NCBI GenBank assembly: GCA_963714125.1
Contig: OY970234.1
Coordinates: 558,001-622,000, forward strand
Length of the DNA: 64,000 bases
Origin: CAWCAW01 sp963714125
Lineage (GTDB): Bacteria; Actinomycetota; Acidimicrobiia; Acidimicrobiales; UBA8190
Direction of reading: 5' to 3'
In this document: positions 36,606-44,249 of the stretch, piece by piece
How positions within the stretch are numbered: the first letter of the stretch is position 1
Layout: each line of letters begins with the position of its first letter
Translations under genes and position numbers: made by a program
Notes under the pieces: generated by a model
Database searches by the model: none
The model's input: only the letters and a program-made list of their open reading frames with translations
What the model was told of the DNA's origin: nothing

Positions 36606-39600
36606 ATGAAAGACAGGCACATGCGCTTCGCCCTGCTGCTCCGGGGCATTCGCTGGCGGGCCGGCGCGTCGCTGGCAATGTTCATCGTCGCCGCCGTCGG
36701 TGTCGGCGTAGGGTCGTTCGGCCCGCTGTATGTGCACTCTGCCGACCAATCCGTCCTCAGCGGCACCCTGGAGGACGCTTCATCGGGCAACGCCGGCTTG
36801 ACGTTGCAGGCCACTGCACCCGGGACGCCGGCTCGGCTGTCTGCGGCGGCGCGTGCGGTGCCCAGTCCCGGAACCGCTCGGCCCTGGTTTGGTGCTCCTA
36901 TTTCCACCAATGACGCCGGCGTCGCCACGGTCGCCGGTGGTCAGGCCTATGAAGCCGATCTGGTGTCGCGCACGGACGTCTGCGCGCATGTCGTGCTGGT
37001 GGCCGGGACCTGTCCATCGACCAGTGATGCCGTGATGCTCAGTTCTCGGTCGGCAAGCCTTCTCGGAGTCGCACTGGGCGCTCGGTTCGCTGTGTCCTTC
37101 GATCGTTCGCCTCGAACCGCCGCGCTCACGGTCGTCGGGTTGTATCGGCCCGGTGACGTCTCCAACGCGTACTGGTGGCAAGAGGACTTCTTTCCCTTCG
37201 GCTCGGGATCCCCGTCCCGACCCCAGCTCGACGACCTTTTCTCCACCGCCATGACGGTACGCACGTTGGCTCCCGCCCAATGGCTCACCTCAACGCTGCA
37301 GTTCCCCTTCGAACGAGGGTCGTTGTTGGTTGATGGCGCCGGAGACTTTCAAACCCAGCTGGCCCGCTACCAACAAGAGGCACTGCACACGGACAACGTC
37401 GATGCCAGTTCGGACATCGTGTCGTTACTCCAACAAGCCACCGGTACCGAGCACACGCTCACCACGATCGTGGTCGTCGTCGACTTGCAGTTGGTGTTAC
37501 TGGCGCTGCTGGTTCTGTATTTCGTGTCCGCCCGCACCGCAGCCGAGCGCGAGCCTGATGTTCGTCTGGCCGAACTACGCGGCTTTCGGCCCCGCAGTGC
37601 GTTGGCCGTGGCCATGGCGGAGCCGATCGCCATCCTGATTGCCGCCGTGCCCGCCGGCCTTTTCGGTGCGTGGTTGGTGGCTTTCATCCTCGCTCCGCAT
37701 TTCTTCGGCTCCGGCGCCGGAGCCCAAATCACGCTTCTGGCCGTGGCTGGCGCCGTAGTGACCGGCGTGGTCGGTATCGGCGCCGCCGCCGTGGGGACTC
37801 GTCATATTCTCAATGCACCCGAGCTGTCGGGCCAGGGGAGCTCCGGGTCGCCGCCTTGGGCCTCGACGTGGAGGACGGTGGGCGACGTCACCGCCGTGGC
37901 CGTGGCCGTGGCTGCCTTCATCGAGCTGGCGCTCAGTGGGGTGTCGGGCGACGGCGGAACGTCTGGTGCCGACCCATTGGCGTCGTTTGCCCCCGGACTG
38001 TTGGCCCTGGCCATGGGTGTGGTCGGAGCACGGCTGTTGCCGGTGCTGCTCCGGGCCACCTTCAGCGCCACCGAGGGATCGAGCCATGTGGCACTCGCCC
38101 TCGCCACCCGGCGCGTGGCGCGTCGCCGTGAGTTCGCGCCGCAGATCATCGTCTTGTGCATCGCGGTGGCTCTGGCCACCTTCGGGGTGAGCGGCTGGAC
38201 GATAGCGGCTCGAAATCGCGACATCCGTAGCGTCTTCGATGTGGGTGCCTCGCGTGTGCTCACGGTATCGGTGCGTCCCGGAGTCGACTTTCTGTCTGCT
38301 GAACGCGGCGCTGACCCAACGGGGCGTTCTATGGCTGTGGTGGAACAAAGCGCCAGTGATGGCACGACGTTGGCCGTCGACTCCAGCCGGCTGGCGCGCG
38401 TGGCTTCGTGGCCTCCAGGGCTCGGTGCCGGAGGAGCCACCTCGGTGGCGCGCCGGCTTGTACCCCGGCACCTGGCACCGCCGGTGATGGTGACGGGTAG
38501 CGCGATGGCGGTGACCATCGATGCCTCCGTCGCCGCGCAGCCGTCTCCTCAATTGTCGGTGAACCTCTTCGCCATAGGCTTTCAAACCCCCGAACAGTTG
38601 GTGCTCGGCTCGTTGTCGTCAGGGACCACCACCTTTGAGGCGTCGCTGCAAGGTCTGTGCACATCGGGCTGCCGGCTGGTGAATTTTGCGCTCACGTGGG
38701 CGCCGTCGCTCATCAGCTCTTACCCGCTAGGTACCGCCGACATCGTGATCTCGGCGATGGCGCAGCGCTTCGGTGCGGGCGGTTGGGTCACGCTTGCGGC
38801 CGGATTGGGCGACGTCAAACGGTGGGCCAGCCCGTCCGGCGGCGCCGTCCTCACCGCTTCGACCAGAGGGCTGGGCGCGTCGGTCAGCTTTAACGACTAC
38901 GGCGATCCGATCGAGATCGGTCCTGCTGACATCCCGAGCGACCTCCTTTGCGTGATCACGCCCGAGCAGGCTCCGTCGTCGGGGTCGCTCAGCCTGGTCG
39001 GCTTGGATGGAGGGAACATCACGGGCCGGTCCATCGGTGAGGTTGTCGCCCTTCCGGGCGTGGGCGCCGATGCCTCGCTTGTTGACTTGCAGATGGCGGA
39101 ACGCTTTTTGTCGGGTCCCTTTACCGACGACGCCACCGAGGTCTGGCTCGCCCCTGACGCACCGGCCGACATGGTGGCGCGTCTCGCACAACGCGGCATC
39201 ACTGTCACCGGGGAAGAAAGCGCCACGGCCCAGGAGAACGCACTGACGCACGGAGGCGTGAGCCTGGCCTACAGCCTCTTTCTCCTCGCCGCCGTGGGCG
39301 CAGGGGTCCTGGCGGTAGGAGCCGCCGCATTTGCGGTGGTGGCGTCAGCCCGACGCCGCCGCGACGAGTTCGCCGCCCTGCGAGCTCTCGGGCTGCCACC
39401 GCGACTTTTGCGGCGATCTGTCGAGATAGAGCAAGCATTGACCTTGGGTACCGGGGTGGTGGTGGGCGCCGTGGTGGGCATGATTGCCGCTGTGGTTGCC
39501 CTTGGGTCGATACCGGAGTTTGTATCGCTCGGGCCCGGACCCCCTCTGCAGATGGGTTTGCCCGGCGTCGCGCTGGTGGTGACCATTGGGGCCATCGCAG

Positions 39601-39683
39601 TGGCGCTCGCCGTTACCGTGACCGTTGGTGCGTCGATCGTCGTCAACGCGGCGTCGGCCGACAAGCTCGGCGGCCTGCAATGA
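36606..39683 (+). CDS. Large FtsX-type ABC permease (fused, two modules)
   Basis: About 1025 aa from the ATG at 36606, 12 nt after AGGAGG (36588-36593); ATGs at 36585 and 36621 are alternatives. One N-terminal membrane segment (FIVAAVGVGVG), an outer domain, a group of segments with the FtsX signature AELRGFRPRSALAVAMAEP, a second large outer domain, and a C-terminal group with RRRRDEFAALRALGLPPRLL. Both half-permeases are thus in one chain. The last codon overlaps the first ATPase start as ATGA, so the three genes are coupled. Likely exports a lipid, peptide or lipoprotein, or does mechanical work at the envelope. Confidence 0.88.
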   Translation: MKDRHMRFALLLRGIRWRAGASLAMFIVAAVGVGVGSFGPLYVHSADQSVLSGTLEDASSGNAGLTLQATAPGTPARLSAAARAVPSPGTARPWFGAPISTNDAGVATVAGGQAYEADLVSRTDVCAHVVLVAGTCPSTSDAVMLSSRSASLLGVALGARFAVSFDRSPRTAALTVVGLYRPGDVSNAYWWQEDFFPFGSGSPSRPQLDDLFSTAMTVRTLAPAQWLTSTLQFPFERGSLLVDGAGDFQTQLARYQQEALHTDNVDASSDIVSLLQQATGTEHTLTTIVVVVDLQLVLLALLVLYFVSARTAAEREPDVRLAELRGFRPRSALAVAMAEPIAILIAAVPAGLFGAWLVAFILAPHFFGSGAGAQITLLAVAGAVVTGVVGIGAAAVGTRHILNAPELSGQGSSGSPPWASTWRTVGDVTAVAVAVAAFIELALSGVSGDGGTSGADPLASFAPGLLALAMGVVGARLLPVLLRATFSATEGSSHVALALATRRVARRREFAPQIIVLCIAVALATFGVSGWTIAARNRDIRSVFDVGASRVLTVSVRPGVDFLSAERGADPTGRSMAVVEQSASDGTTLAVDSSRLARVASWPPGLGAGGATSVARRLVPRHLAPPVMVTGSAMAVTIDASVAAQPSPQLSVNLFAIGFQTPEQLVLGSLSSGTTTFEASLQGLCTSGCRLVNFALTWAPSLISSYPLGTADIVISAMAQRFGAGGWVTLAAGLGDVKRWASPSGGAVLTASTRGLGASVSFNDYGDPIEIGPADIPSDLLCVITPEQAPSSGSLSLVGLDGGNITGRSIGEVVALPGVGADASLVDLQMAERFLSGPFTDDATEVWLAPDAPADMVARLAQRGITVTGEESATAQENALTHGGVSLAYSLFLLAAVGAGVLAVGAAAFAVVASARRRRDEFAALRALGLPPRLLRRSVEIEQALTLGTGVVVGAVVGMIAAVVALGSIPEFVSLGPGPPLQMGLPGVALVVTIGAIAVALAVTVTVGASIVVNAASADKLGGLQ

Positions 39684-40573
39684 GGGCGACGCCACACGTG
39701 CCGACGGTGACAGCGGATGGGACCGGCGTTCGACCCCAACCGGGCGACGCCGTACGCCTCACGGGTGTGGTCCACCTCTTTCGCCAACGGGGAGCGGACA
39801 TCGTGGCCCTACGGGGTGTCGATCTTGACGTCGACGCCGGCGAAATGGTGGCCCTGCTCGGCCCGTCGGGAATGGGCAAGACGACGGTGTTGCGGATCAT
39901 CGCCGGTCTGATCCGACCATCGGCCGGCGTCGTCCGGGTCGGTGCGCATGACCTCGGGCACCTGTCCGCAGCCAACCGACGGGCGCTGAGGGGAGGCGAG
40001 ATCGCTCACATCGTCCAGGGAACCAGTCCGAACCTCCTGCCGTTCGCCACCGCCGTCCAAAACGTGTGGTTTGCTCAGCACGGTGCTCGCCAACGCGGCT
40101 GGCGCCCGCCCTGGGGACCGCATGAGGTCCTCGACATGTTGGGTCTGAGCAATGTGGCCGACGAACGCGTGGCTGGGCTTCCCCGCGGCCTGCAGCAGCA
40201 GGTGGCGCTGGCCGCCGGAGTGGGGGCAGGGCCGCAGCTGGTTCTCGCCGATGAGCCCACCGTGCAACTAGGCCAAGAAGCAAGCATCAAGATCGTCAGT
40301 CTCCTGGGGCGTATCAACGCCGAACTCGCAACGACGGTGATCATCGTCACCCACGACCCGTTGGTCGCCGCCATGTTTCCCCGCACCGTGACGATACGAG
40401 ATGGAAGAGTCGGGGCCGAGGGGCGTCACGGCGAGGAGTACGCCGTCATCGACAGCTCCGGCTCGGTCCAGTTGCCACCTGACGTCCTGCAGATCCTCCC
40501 GCCCAACACGCGGGTGCGGATTGTCCGAGGTCCCGACGGTGTCGAGTTGCGCAGTCCGCAGGGCGACCGTTGA
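39680..40573 (+). CDS. ABC ATPase with degenerate signature motif
   Basis: 297 aa. Walker A GPSGMGKT (61-68), Q-loop Gln113, Walker B with catalytic Glu in DEPT (191-194), switch His225 (THD). The signature, normally LSGGQ, reads LPRGL (167-171), and the D-loop is VQLG instead of SALD. A 60-residue C-terminal extension follows the ATPase core. Start overlaps the permease stop; its own stop overlaps the second ATPase. With that partner it predicts a heterodimer in which its Walker/His side faces an intact signature. Confidence 0.92.
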   Translation: MRATPHVPTVTADGTGVRPQPGDAVRLTGVVHLFRQRGADIVALRGVDLDVDAGEMVALLGPSGMGKTTVLRIIAGLIRPSAGVVRVGAHDLGHLSAANRRALRGGEIAHIVQGTSPNLLPFATAVQNVWFAQHGARQRGWRPPWGPHEVLDMLGLSNVADERVAGLPRGLQQQVALAAGVGAGPQLVLADEPTVQLGQEASIKIVSLLGRINAELATTVIIVTHDPLVAAMFPRTVTIRDGRVGAEGRHGEEYAVIDSSGSVQLPPDVLQILPPNTRVRIVRGPDGVELRSPQGDR

Positions 40574-41238
40574 CGACCGACGTGCCCGCTGGGCTGGCCC
40601 GCGTGTTGTGCCTCGAGGATATCGACGTCGAGTTTGATGGCCGCCAGGTTCTCGACGATGTCGATCTCGTTGTCACCGGCGGTGAGCCTTTTGGACTCAC
40701 GGGCCCGTCCGGATCGGGAAAGACGATCTTGTGCCTGGTTCTGGCCGGCGCCCTTACGCCGACTCGTGGACGCCTACAACTCAACGGACACCCGATGACG
40801 TCGCACGACAGGCAACAAGTCGGATTGATCCTCCAGAATCACGGGCTCGTGAGAGGGCTGACCGCACAGGAGAACGTGGCTTTGCCGCTGCAAGCCCGAC
40901 GGATCGGCCGTGCTGATATCGCCCGCCGGTGCTCCGAAGCGCTGGCGTCGGTGGGATTAGCCGACGAATCCGACCGTCTCGTCGAGGAGCTGTCTGGGGG
41001 CGAGCGTCAACGCGTGGGTGTAGCCCGAGCCCTGGCTGGTGACCCTGCGGTGGTGATCGCCGATGAACCGACAGCCGAGTTGGATCCGGAGAACCGGGAA
41101 CGGGTCCTCGAACTCTTGATCGGTCCGAGCGCGGCGGGGCGCATTGTGGTGGTGGCTGCGGACGATCCTGAGATCATGATGCGTCTGCACTCGTTCGTGG
41201 AGCTCAACGGCGGCCGCACAAAGGGTCCCCGTGCGTAA
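40570..41238 (+). CDS. ABC ATPase lacking the switch histidine
   Basis: 222 aa from a TTG at 40570 that overlaps the previous stop. Walker A GPSGSGKT (45-52), Q-loop Gln89, intact signature LSGGE (141-145), Walker B with Glu in DEPT (165-168), D-loop AELD. The switch position reads AADDP, so the usual His is Asp198. It therefore pairs logically with the first ATPase: its signature completes that partner's site, while its own site lacks His and faces a degenerate signature. Confidence 0.92.
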   Translation: MTTDVPAGLARVLCLEDIDVEFDGRQVLDDVDLVVTGGEPFGLTGPSGSGKTILCLVLAGALTPTRGRLQLNGHPMTSHDRQQVGLILQNHGLVRGLTAQENVALPLQARRIGRADIARRCSEALASVGLADESDRLVEELSGGERQRVGVARALAGDPAVVIADEPTAELDPENRERVLELLIGPSAAGRIVVVAADDPEIMMRLHSFVELNGGRTKGPRA

Positions 41239-41239
41239 C

Positions 41240-41268
41240 GGCGACGCCGCCTCCCTCGTCGCTAACAT
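41240..41268 (+). promoter_or_regulatory. Candidate leaderless promoter of the amidotransferase gene
   Basis: GCGACG (41240-41245), 17 nt, TAACAT (41263-41268), then 6 nt to the ATG at 41275. The -10-to-start distance implies an mRNA beginning at or next to the start codon, though GAGGT just before the ATG could also act as a ribosome site. Confidence 0.4.
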
Positions 41269-41274
41269 CGAGGT

Positions 41275-42009
41275 ATGTCGTCCTGCCTGATCATCCAGCA
41301 CGTCGAGCCTGAGGGCCCCTACGCCATCGGTGATGCTCTGGACGCGGCGGGAGTGGCCGTGGACCTGCGGCGGGTCTTCGCCGGCGATGCGCTGCCTGCC
41401 GGTGTCAGTGACGCCGATGGCCTGGTCATAATGGGCGGGCCTATGTCGGCCACCAGCGACGAGGGGTTCCCGACCCGGCGAGCTGAGATCGACCTGGTGG
41501 GCGACGCGCTCAGGTTGGGCATGCCGACCCTGGGCGTGTGCCTCGGTGCACAGGTCCTGGCCTTGGCCGCGGGTGGGTCGGTGTTCTCCGGCGAACACGG
41601 TCAAGAGATCGGTTGGGGTGCGGTGGAGCTCAGCCAAGAAGCCGGCGACGACCCTCTTCTGAATGGGCTGCCTTCGACGCTGACGGTCATGCACTGGCAT
41701 GGCGACACGTATCAAGCGCCACCCGGGGCCGTTTCGCTTGCCTCTAGCGCGCAGTACCCGGCGCAGGCATTTCGGATCGGGCTGGCATGGGGATTCCAGT
41801 TCCACGTGGAGGTCGACGAACGAGCCGTGGCCGCCTTTGTGGATGCCTTCGGCGAGGAGGCGCGCCGCGCCGGGGTGTCACCTGAGTCGATCACGGCGCA
41901 GTCCACTAGGGCCATCGGGAATCTCGGGTCCATTCGCACCACCGTGGCTGATCGCTTCGCGGGGATGGTGGCGGCGCGCGTCCGCGAGCCCATGGCCGAA
42001 CTGGCCTGA
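41275..42009 (+). CDS. Class I glutamine amidotransferase (GMP-synthase-like)
   Basis: 244 aa single-domain GATase1 protein. Nucleophile Cys89 in GVCLGAQ, catalytic His177 and Glu179 in FQFHVEVD, oxyanion motif GGPMS near residue 54. Such free-standing amidotransferases hydrolyse glutamine or gamma-glutamyl compounds; the synthetase partner of true GMP synthase is absent. Possible roles are gamma-glutamyl peptide or polyamine turnover. It follows the ABC operon after 36 bp but appears to have its own promoter. Confidence 0.92.
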   Translation: MSSCLIIQHVEPEGPYAIGDALDAAGVAVDLRRVFAGDALPAGVSDADGLVIMGGPMSATSDEGFPTRRAEIDLVGDALRLGMPTLGVCLGAQVLALAAGGSVFSGEHGQEIGWGAVELSQEAGDDPLLNGLPSTLTVMHWHGDTYQAPPGAVSLASSAQYPAQAFRIGLAWGFQFHVEVDERAVAAFVDAFGEEARRAGVSPESITAQSTRAIGNLGSIRTTVADRFAGMVAARVREPMAELA

Positions 42010-42034
42010 CGCCCACGGCCGACGGCGACACAAT
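42006..42034 (+). promoter_or_regulatory. Candidate leaderless promoter of the COG4705-like gene
   Basis: CTGACG (42006-42011), 17 nt, CACAAT (42029-42034), then 6 nt to the GTG at 42041. Same layout as the promoter at 41240 and similar -35 (GACG core). Confidence 0.4.
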
Positions 42035-42040
42035 GTCGAG

Positions 42041-42856
42041 GTGGTCGATCGTTCCTTCGTGACCCGCCTCACCACACCTGGCGCCCGCCGGGTTCCCGAC
42101 ATCACCGTGTTCTTCTGGACCATCAAGGTCCTTTCGACGGCAATGGGCGAGGCCACCTCCGACTATCTCGTCGAACGCCTTCATCCCGCCCCGGCCGTCG
42201 GACTCGGGTTTGTGGGCTTCGTGGTCGCTTTGTCGCTGCAATTCTCGATGCGCCGGTACACGCCGTGGACCTACTGGCTGGCCGTGGTGGGAGTGGGGGT
42301 GTTCGGCACCATGGCCGCCGACGTCCTCCATGTCGGCCTGGGCGTGCCGTACGCAGCGTCGAGCACGCTGTACGCCTTCGTGTTGCTGGCGGTGTTCGTC
42401 AGCTGGGCCAAGACGGAGAAGACACTGTCGATCCACAGCATCGACACGCCCCGTCGAGAGATCTTCTACTGGGCCGCGGTGGCGGCGACCTTTGCCATGG
42501 GGACCGCCGTCGGCGACCTGTCGGCGACCACCTTGCACTTGGGGTATCTCACCTCCGGACTGGTCTTCGTGGCGTTGATCGCCGTTCCCGCCGTCGGGTT
42601 CCGCTGGTTCCATTGGAACTCGGTCCTGGCGTTCTGGTTTGCCTACGTGGTCACCAGGCCCCTGGGAGCCTCGTTGGCGGACTGGATGGGTAAGGCGCAC
42701 GGCGCCGGAGGCCTGGGATGGGGTGACGGCAGGGTGGCCCTCGCCTTGACCCTGGCCATCGCGTGCCTGGTGACGCTGCTGGGCGTCACCCATTTAGGCG
42801 TCAAGAACCGGTCACATATGCCTCTACCTGCGACGGAGGATGAGAAAGGTCCTTGA
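42041..42856 (+). CDS. COG4705-like membrane protein
   Basis: 271 aa from a GTG at 42041, favoured because a -10-like box lies 6 nt upstream; a GTG at 42059 is possible. Eight or so membrane segments in repeated pairs. The motifs FWTIKVLSTAMGEATSDYL and FWFAYVVTRPLGASLADW are typical of the uncharacterised COG4705 membrane-anchored family. Function unknown; conserved acidic and Thr/Ser residues inside the helices suggest a transporter or metal/proton-binding membrane protein (inference). Confidence 0.85.
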   Translation: MVDRSFVTRLTTPGARRVPDITVFFWTIKVLSTAMGEATSDYLVERLHPAPAVGLGFVGFVVALSLQFSMRRYTPWTYWLAVVGVGVFGTMAADVLHVGLGVPYAASSTLYAFVLLAVFVSWAKTEKTLSIHSIDTPRREIFYWAAVAATFAMGTAVGDLSATTLHLGYLTSGLVFVALIAVPAVGFRWFHWNSVLAFWFAYVVTRPLGASLADWMGKAHGAGGLGWGDGRVALALTLAIACLVTLLGVTHLGVKNRSHMPLPATEDEKGP

Positions 42857-42895
42857 TCCCGGTCGAGGGTCCTACCCCTTGCGTTCTTCGCAAAT

Positions 42896-42912
42896 CTCAG
42901 TAATATACTGAG
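42896..42912 (+). promoter_or_regulatory. Palindromic PadR operator over the -10 box
   Basis: Perfect 7-3-7 inverted repeat CTCAGTA-ATA-TACTGAG. It contains TATACT (42904-42909), a good -10 box; TTGCGT (42879-42884) is a possible -35 with a long 19-nt spacer. PadR proteins bind palindromes of this size in their own promoters, so autoregulation of the PadR-ABC operon is likely. Confidence 0.7.
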
Positions 42913-42936
42913 TATGCTACTTCCCAGGATTCCCCG

Positions 42937-43527
42937 ATGAGCGTCCGGCACGCCTTGCTCGCCTTGCTGAGCGACGGGCCCAAGTACGGGCTCCAGCTTC
43001 GCCAGGAGTTCGAGGCTCGCACCGGCGAGGTGTGGCCCCTCAACGTCGGCCAGGTCTATACAACCCTTCAGCGCCTGGAGCGAGACGGATTCGTTGAGTC
43101 CGACGACCCTGGTGGCGCAGAAGACGCCGGGCCTCAAAAGGCCTTCCGCATCACACCCGGCGGTAACGACGAGCTGTCCACGTGGTTGCGTACCCCTCCG
43201 GATTTGAGCATGCCTCCCCGAGACGAGCTCGTGATCAAGGTCCTCGTCGCCCTACGCGTGCCCGGAGTCGACGTGCGTGAGGTGATTCAGATTCACCGGC
43301 GCTACGTGGTGGAGGTCATGCAGCAGTGGACACATCTCAAGGAGGACGAGGCCGAGTTCGACCTCAATTTCGCTCTGGTCGTCGATGCCGAGCTGTACCG
43401 ACTCGACGCCGTGGTGCGCTGGCTTGATACCGCCGACGGTCGCCTGAAGCGGGCTGCGGTGGAGCCCCTGGTTGGAACAGTGGCGCCCCTGCCCCGCATG
43501 CGTCGCCGAGTGGGAGTGCGGCCATGA
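42937..43527 (+). CDS. PadR family transcriptional regulator
   Basis: 196 aa. N-terminal winged helix with HALLALLSDGPKYGLQLRQEFE and the wing VYTTLQRLERDGFVE, then a C-terminal helical domain of the long (Vir) PadR type used for dimerisation. The ATG at 42937 follows AGGA with 8-nt spacing. Its stop overlaps the ATPase start (ATGA at 43524), so regulator and transporter are one operon. It likely represses that operon through the palindrome 25 bp upstream and responds to an export substrate. Confidence 0.93.
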   Translation: MSVRHALLALLSDGPKYGLQLRQEFEARTGEVWPLNVGQVYTTLQRLERDGFVESDDPGGAEDAGPQKAFRITPGGNDELSTWLRTPPDLSMPPRDELVIKVLVALRVPGVDVREVIQIHRRYVVEVMQQWTHLKEDEAEFDLNFALVVDAELYRLDAVVRWLDTADGRLKRAAVEPLVGTVAPLPRMRRRVGVRP

Positions 43528-44249
43528 GCAGCGTTCTCGAGCTTCACAATGTGTCCAAGGTCTACGGCCAAGGGGCCAACGAGGTACACGCCTTGCGGGC
43601 CATCGATCTTTCTGTCGATGCCGGCGCCCTGGTGGCGGTGATGGGGCCGAGCGGGTCGGGCAAAAGCACACTGCTGACCATCGCCGGCAGCCTGGAGGAC
43701 CCCACCGACGGCGCCGTACTGATCGATGGGCATTCGCTGGTCGGCATGTCGCGTAACACCAAGGCTCGCTTGCGCCGCCGGTCCATCGGCTTCGTCTTCC
43801 AGGACTTCAACCTTCTTCCGGGCCTGTCGGCCGTCGAGAACGTGTCGTTGCCGTTGGAGCTCGACGGCGTGTCGGCCCGCAAAGCCGAGGCGGCCGGCAT
43901 GACCGTGCTCGAGGATCTGGGCCTGGCCGACAGGGCCAAGCACTTTCCCGATGAACTGTCGGGAGGCGAGCGCCAACGCGTCGCCATTGCGCGGGCCATG
44001 ATCGGAGAGCGCAAGCTGCTCCTGGCCGACGAGCCGTCGGGCGCCCTTGACTCCATCAATGGCGAGGCCGTCATGCGCCTGGTTCTCGCCGCCTGCCGCC
44101 GGGGCCTGGCCGCAGTGGTGGTGACCCATGACGCCCAGCTCGCCTCGTGGGCGGACCGCGTCGTGTTCATTCGCGACGGCATCATGGTGGACCAGACCTC
44201 GTCGTATGCGGGGCCCGAATCACTGCTTGAGCCCGTGCCCGGGCAATGA
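43524..44249 (+). CDS. MacB/LolD-type ABC ATPase
   Basis: 241 aa with every canonical motif: GPSGSGKST, Q-loop FQDFNLLPG, LSGGERQRV, LLADEPSGALD, and VVTHD. The sequence around the Q-loop is typical of the MacB/LolD group, which works with FtsX-fold permeases without transmembrane substrate translocation. It is overlapped by PadR upstream and by the permease downstream, both as ATGA. As an ordinary homodimerising ATPase it might also serve the orphan permease at 27926. Confidence 0.95.
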   Translation: MSSVLELHNVSKVYGQGANEVHALRAIDLSVDAGALVAVMGPSGSGKSTLLTIAGSLEDPTDGAVLIDGHSLVGMSRNTKARLRRRSIGFVFQDFNLLPGLSAVENVSLPLELDGVSARKAEAAGMTVLEDLGLADRAKHFPDELSGGERQRVAIARAMIGERKLLLADEPSGALDSINGEAVMRLVLAACRRGLAAVVVTHDAQLASWADRVVFIRDGIMVDQTSSYAGPESLLEPVPGQ

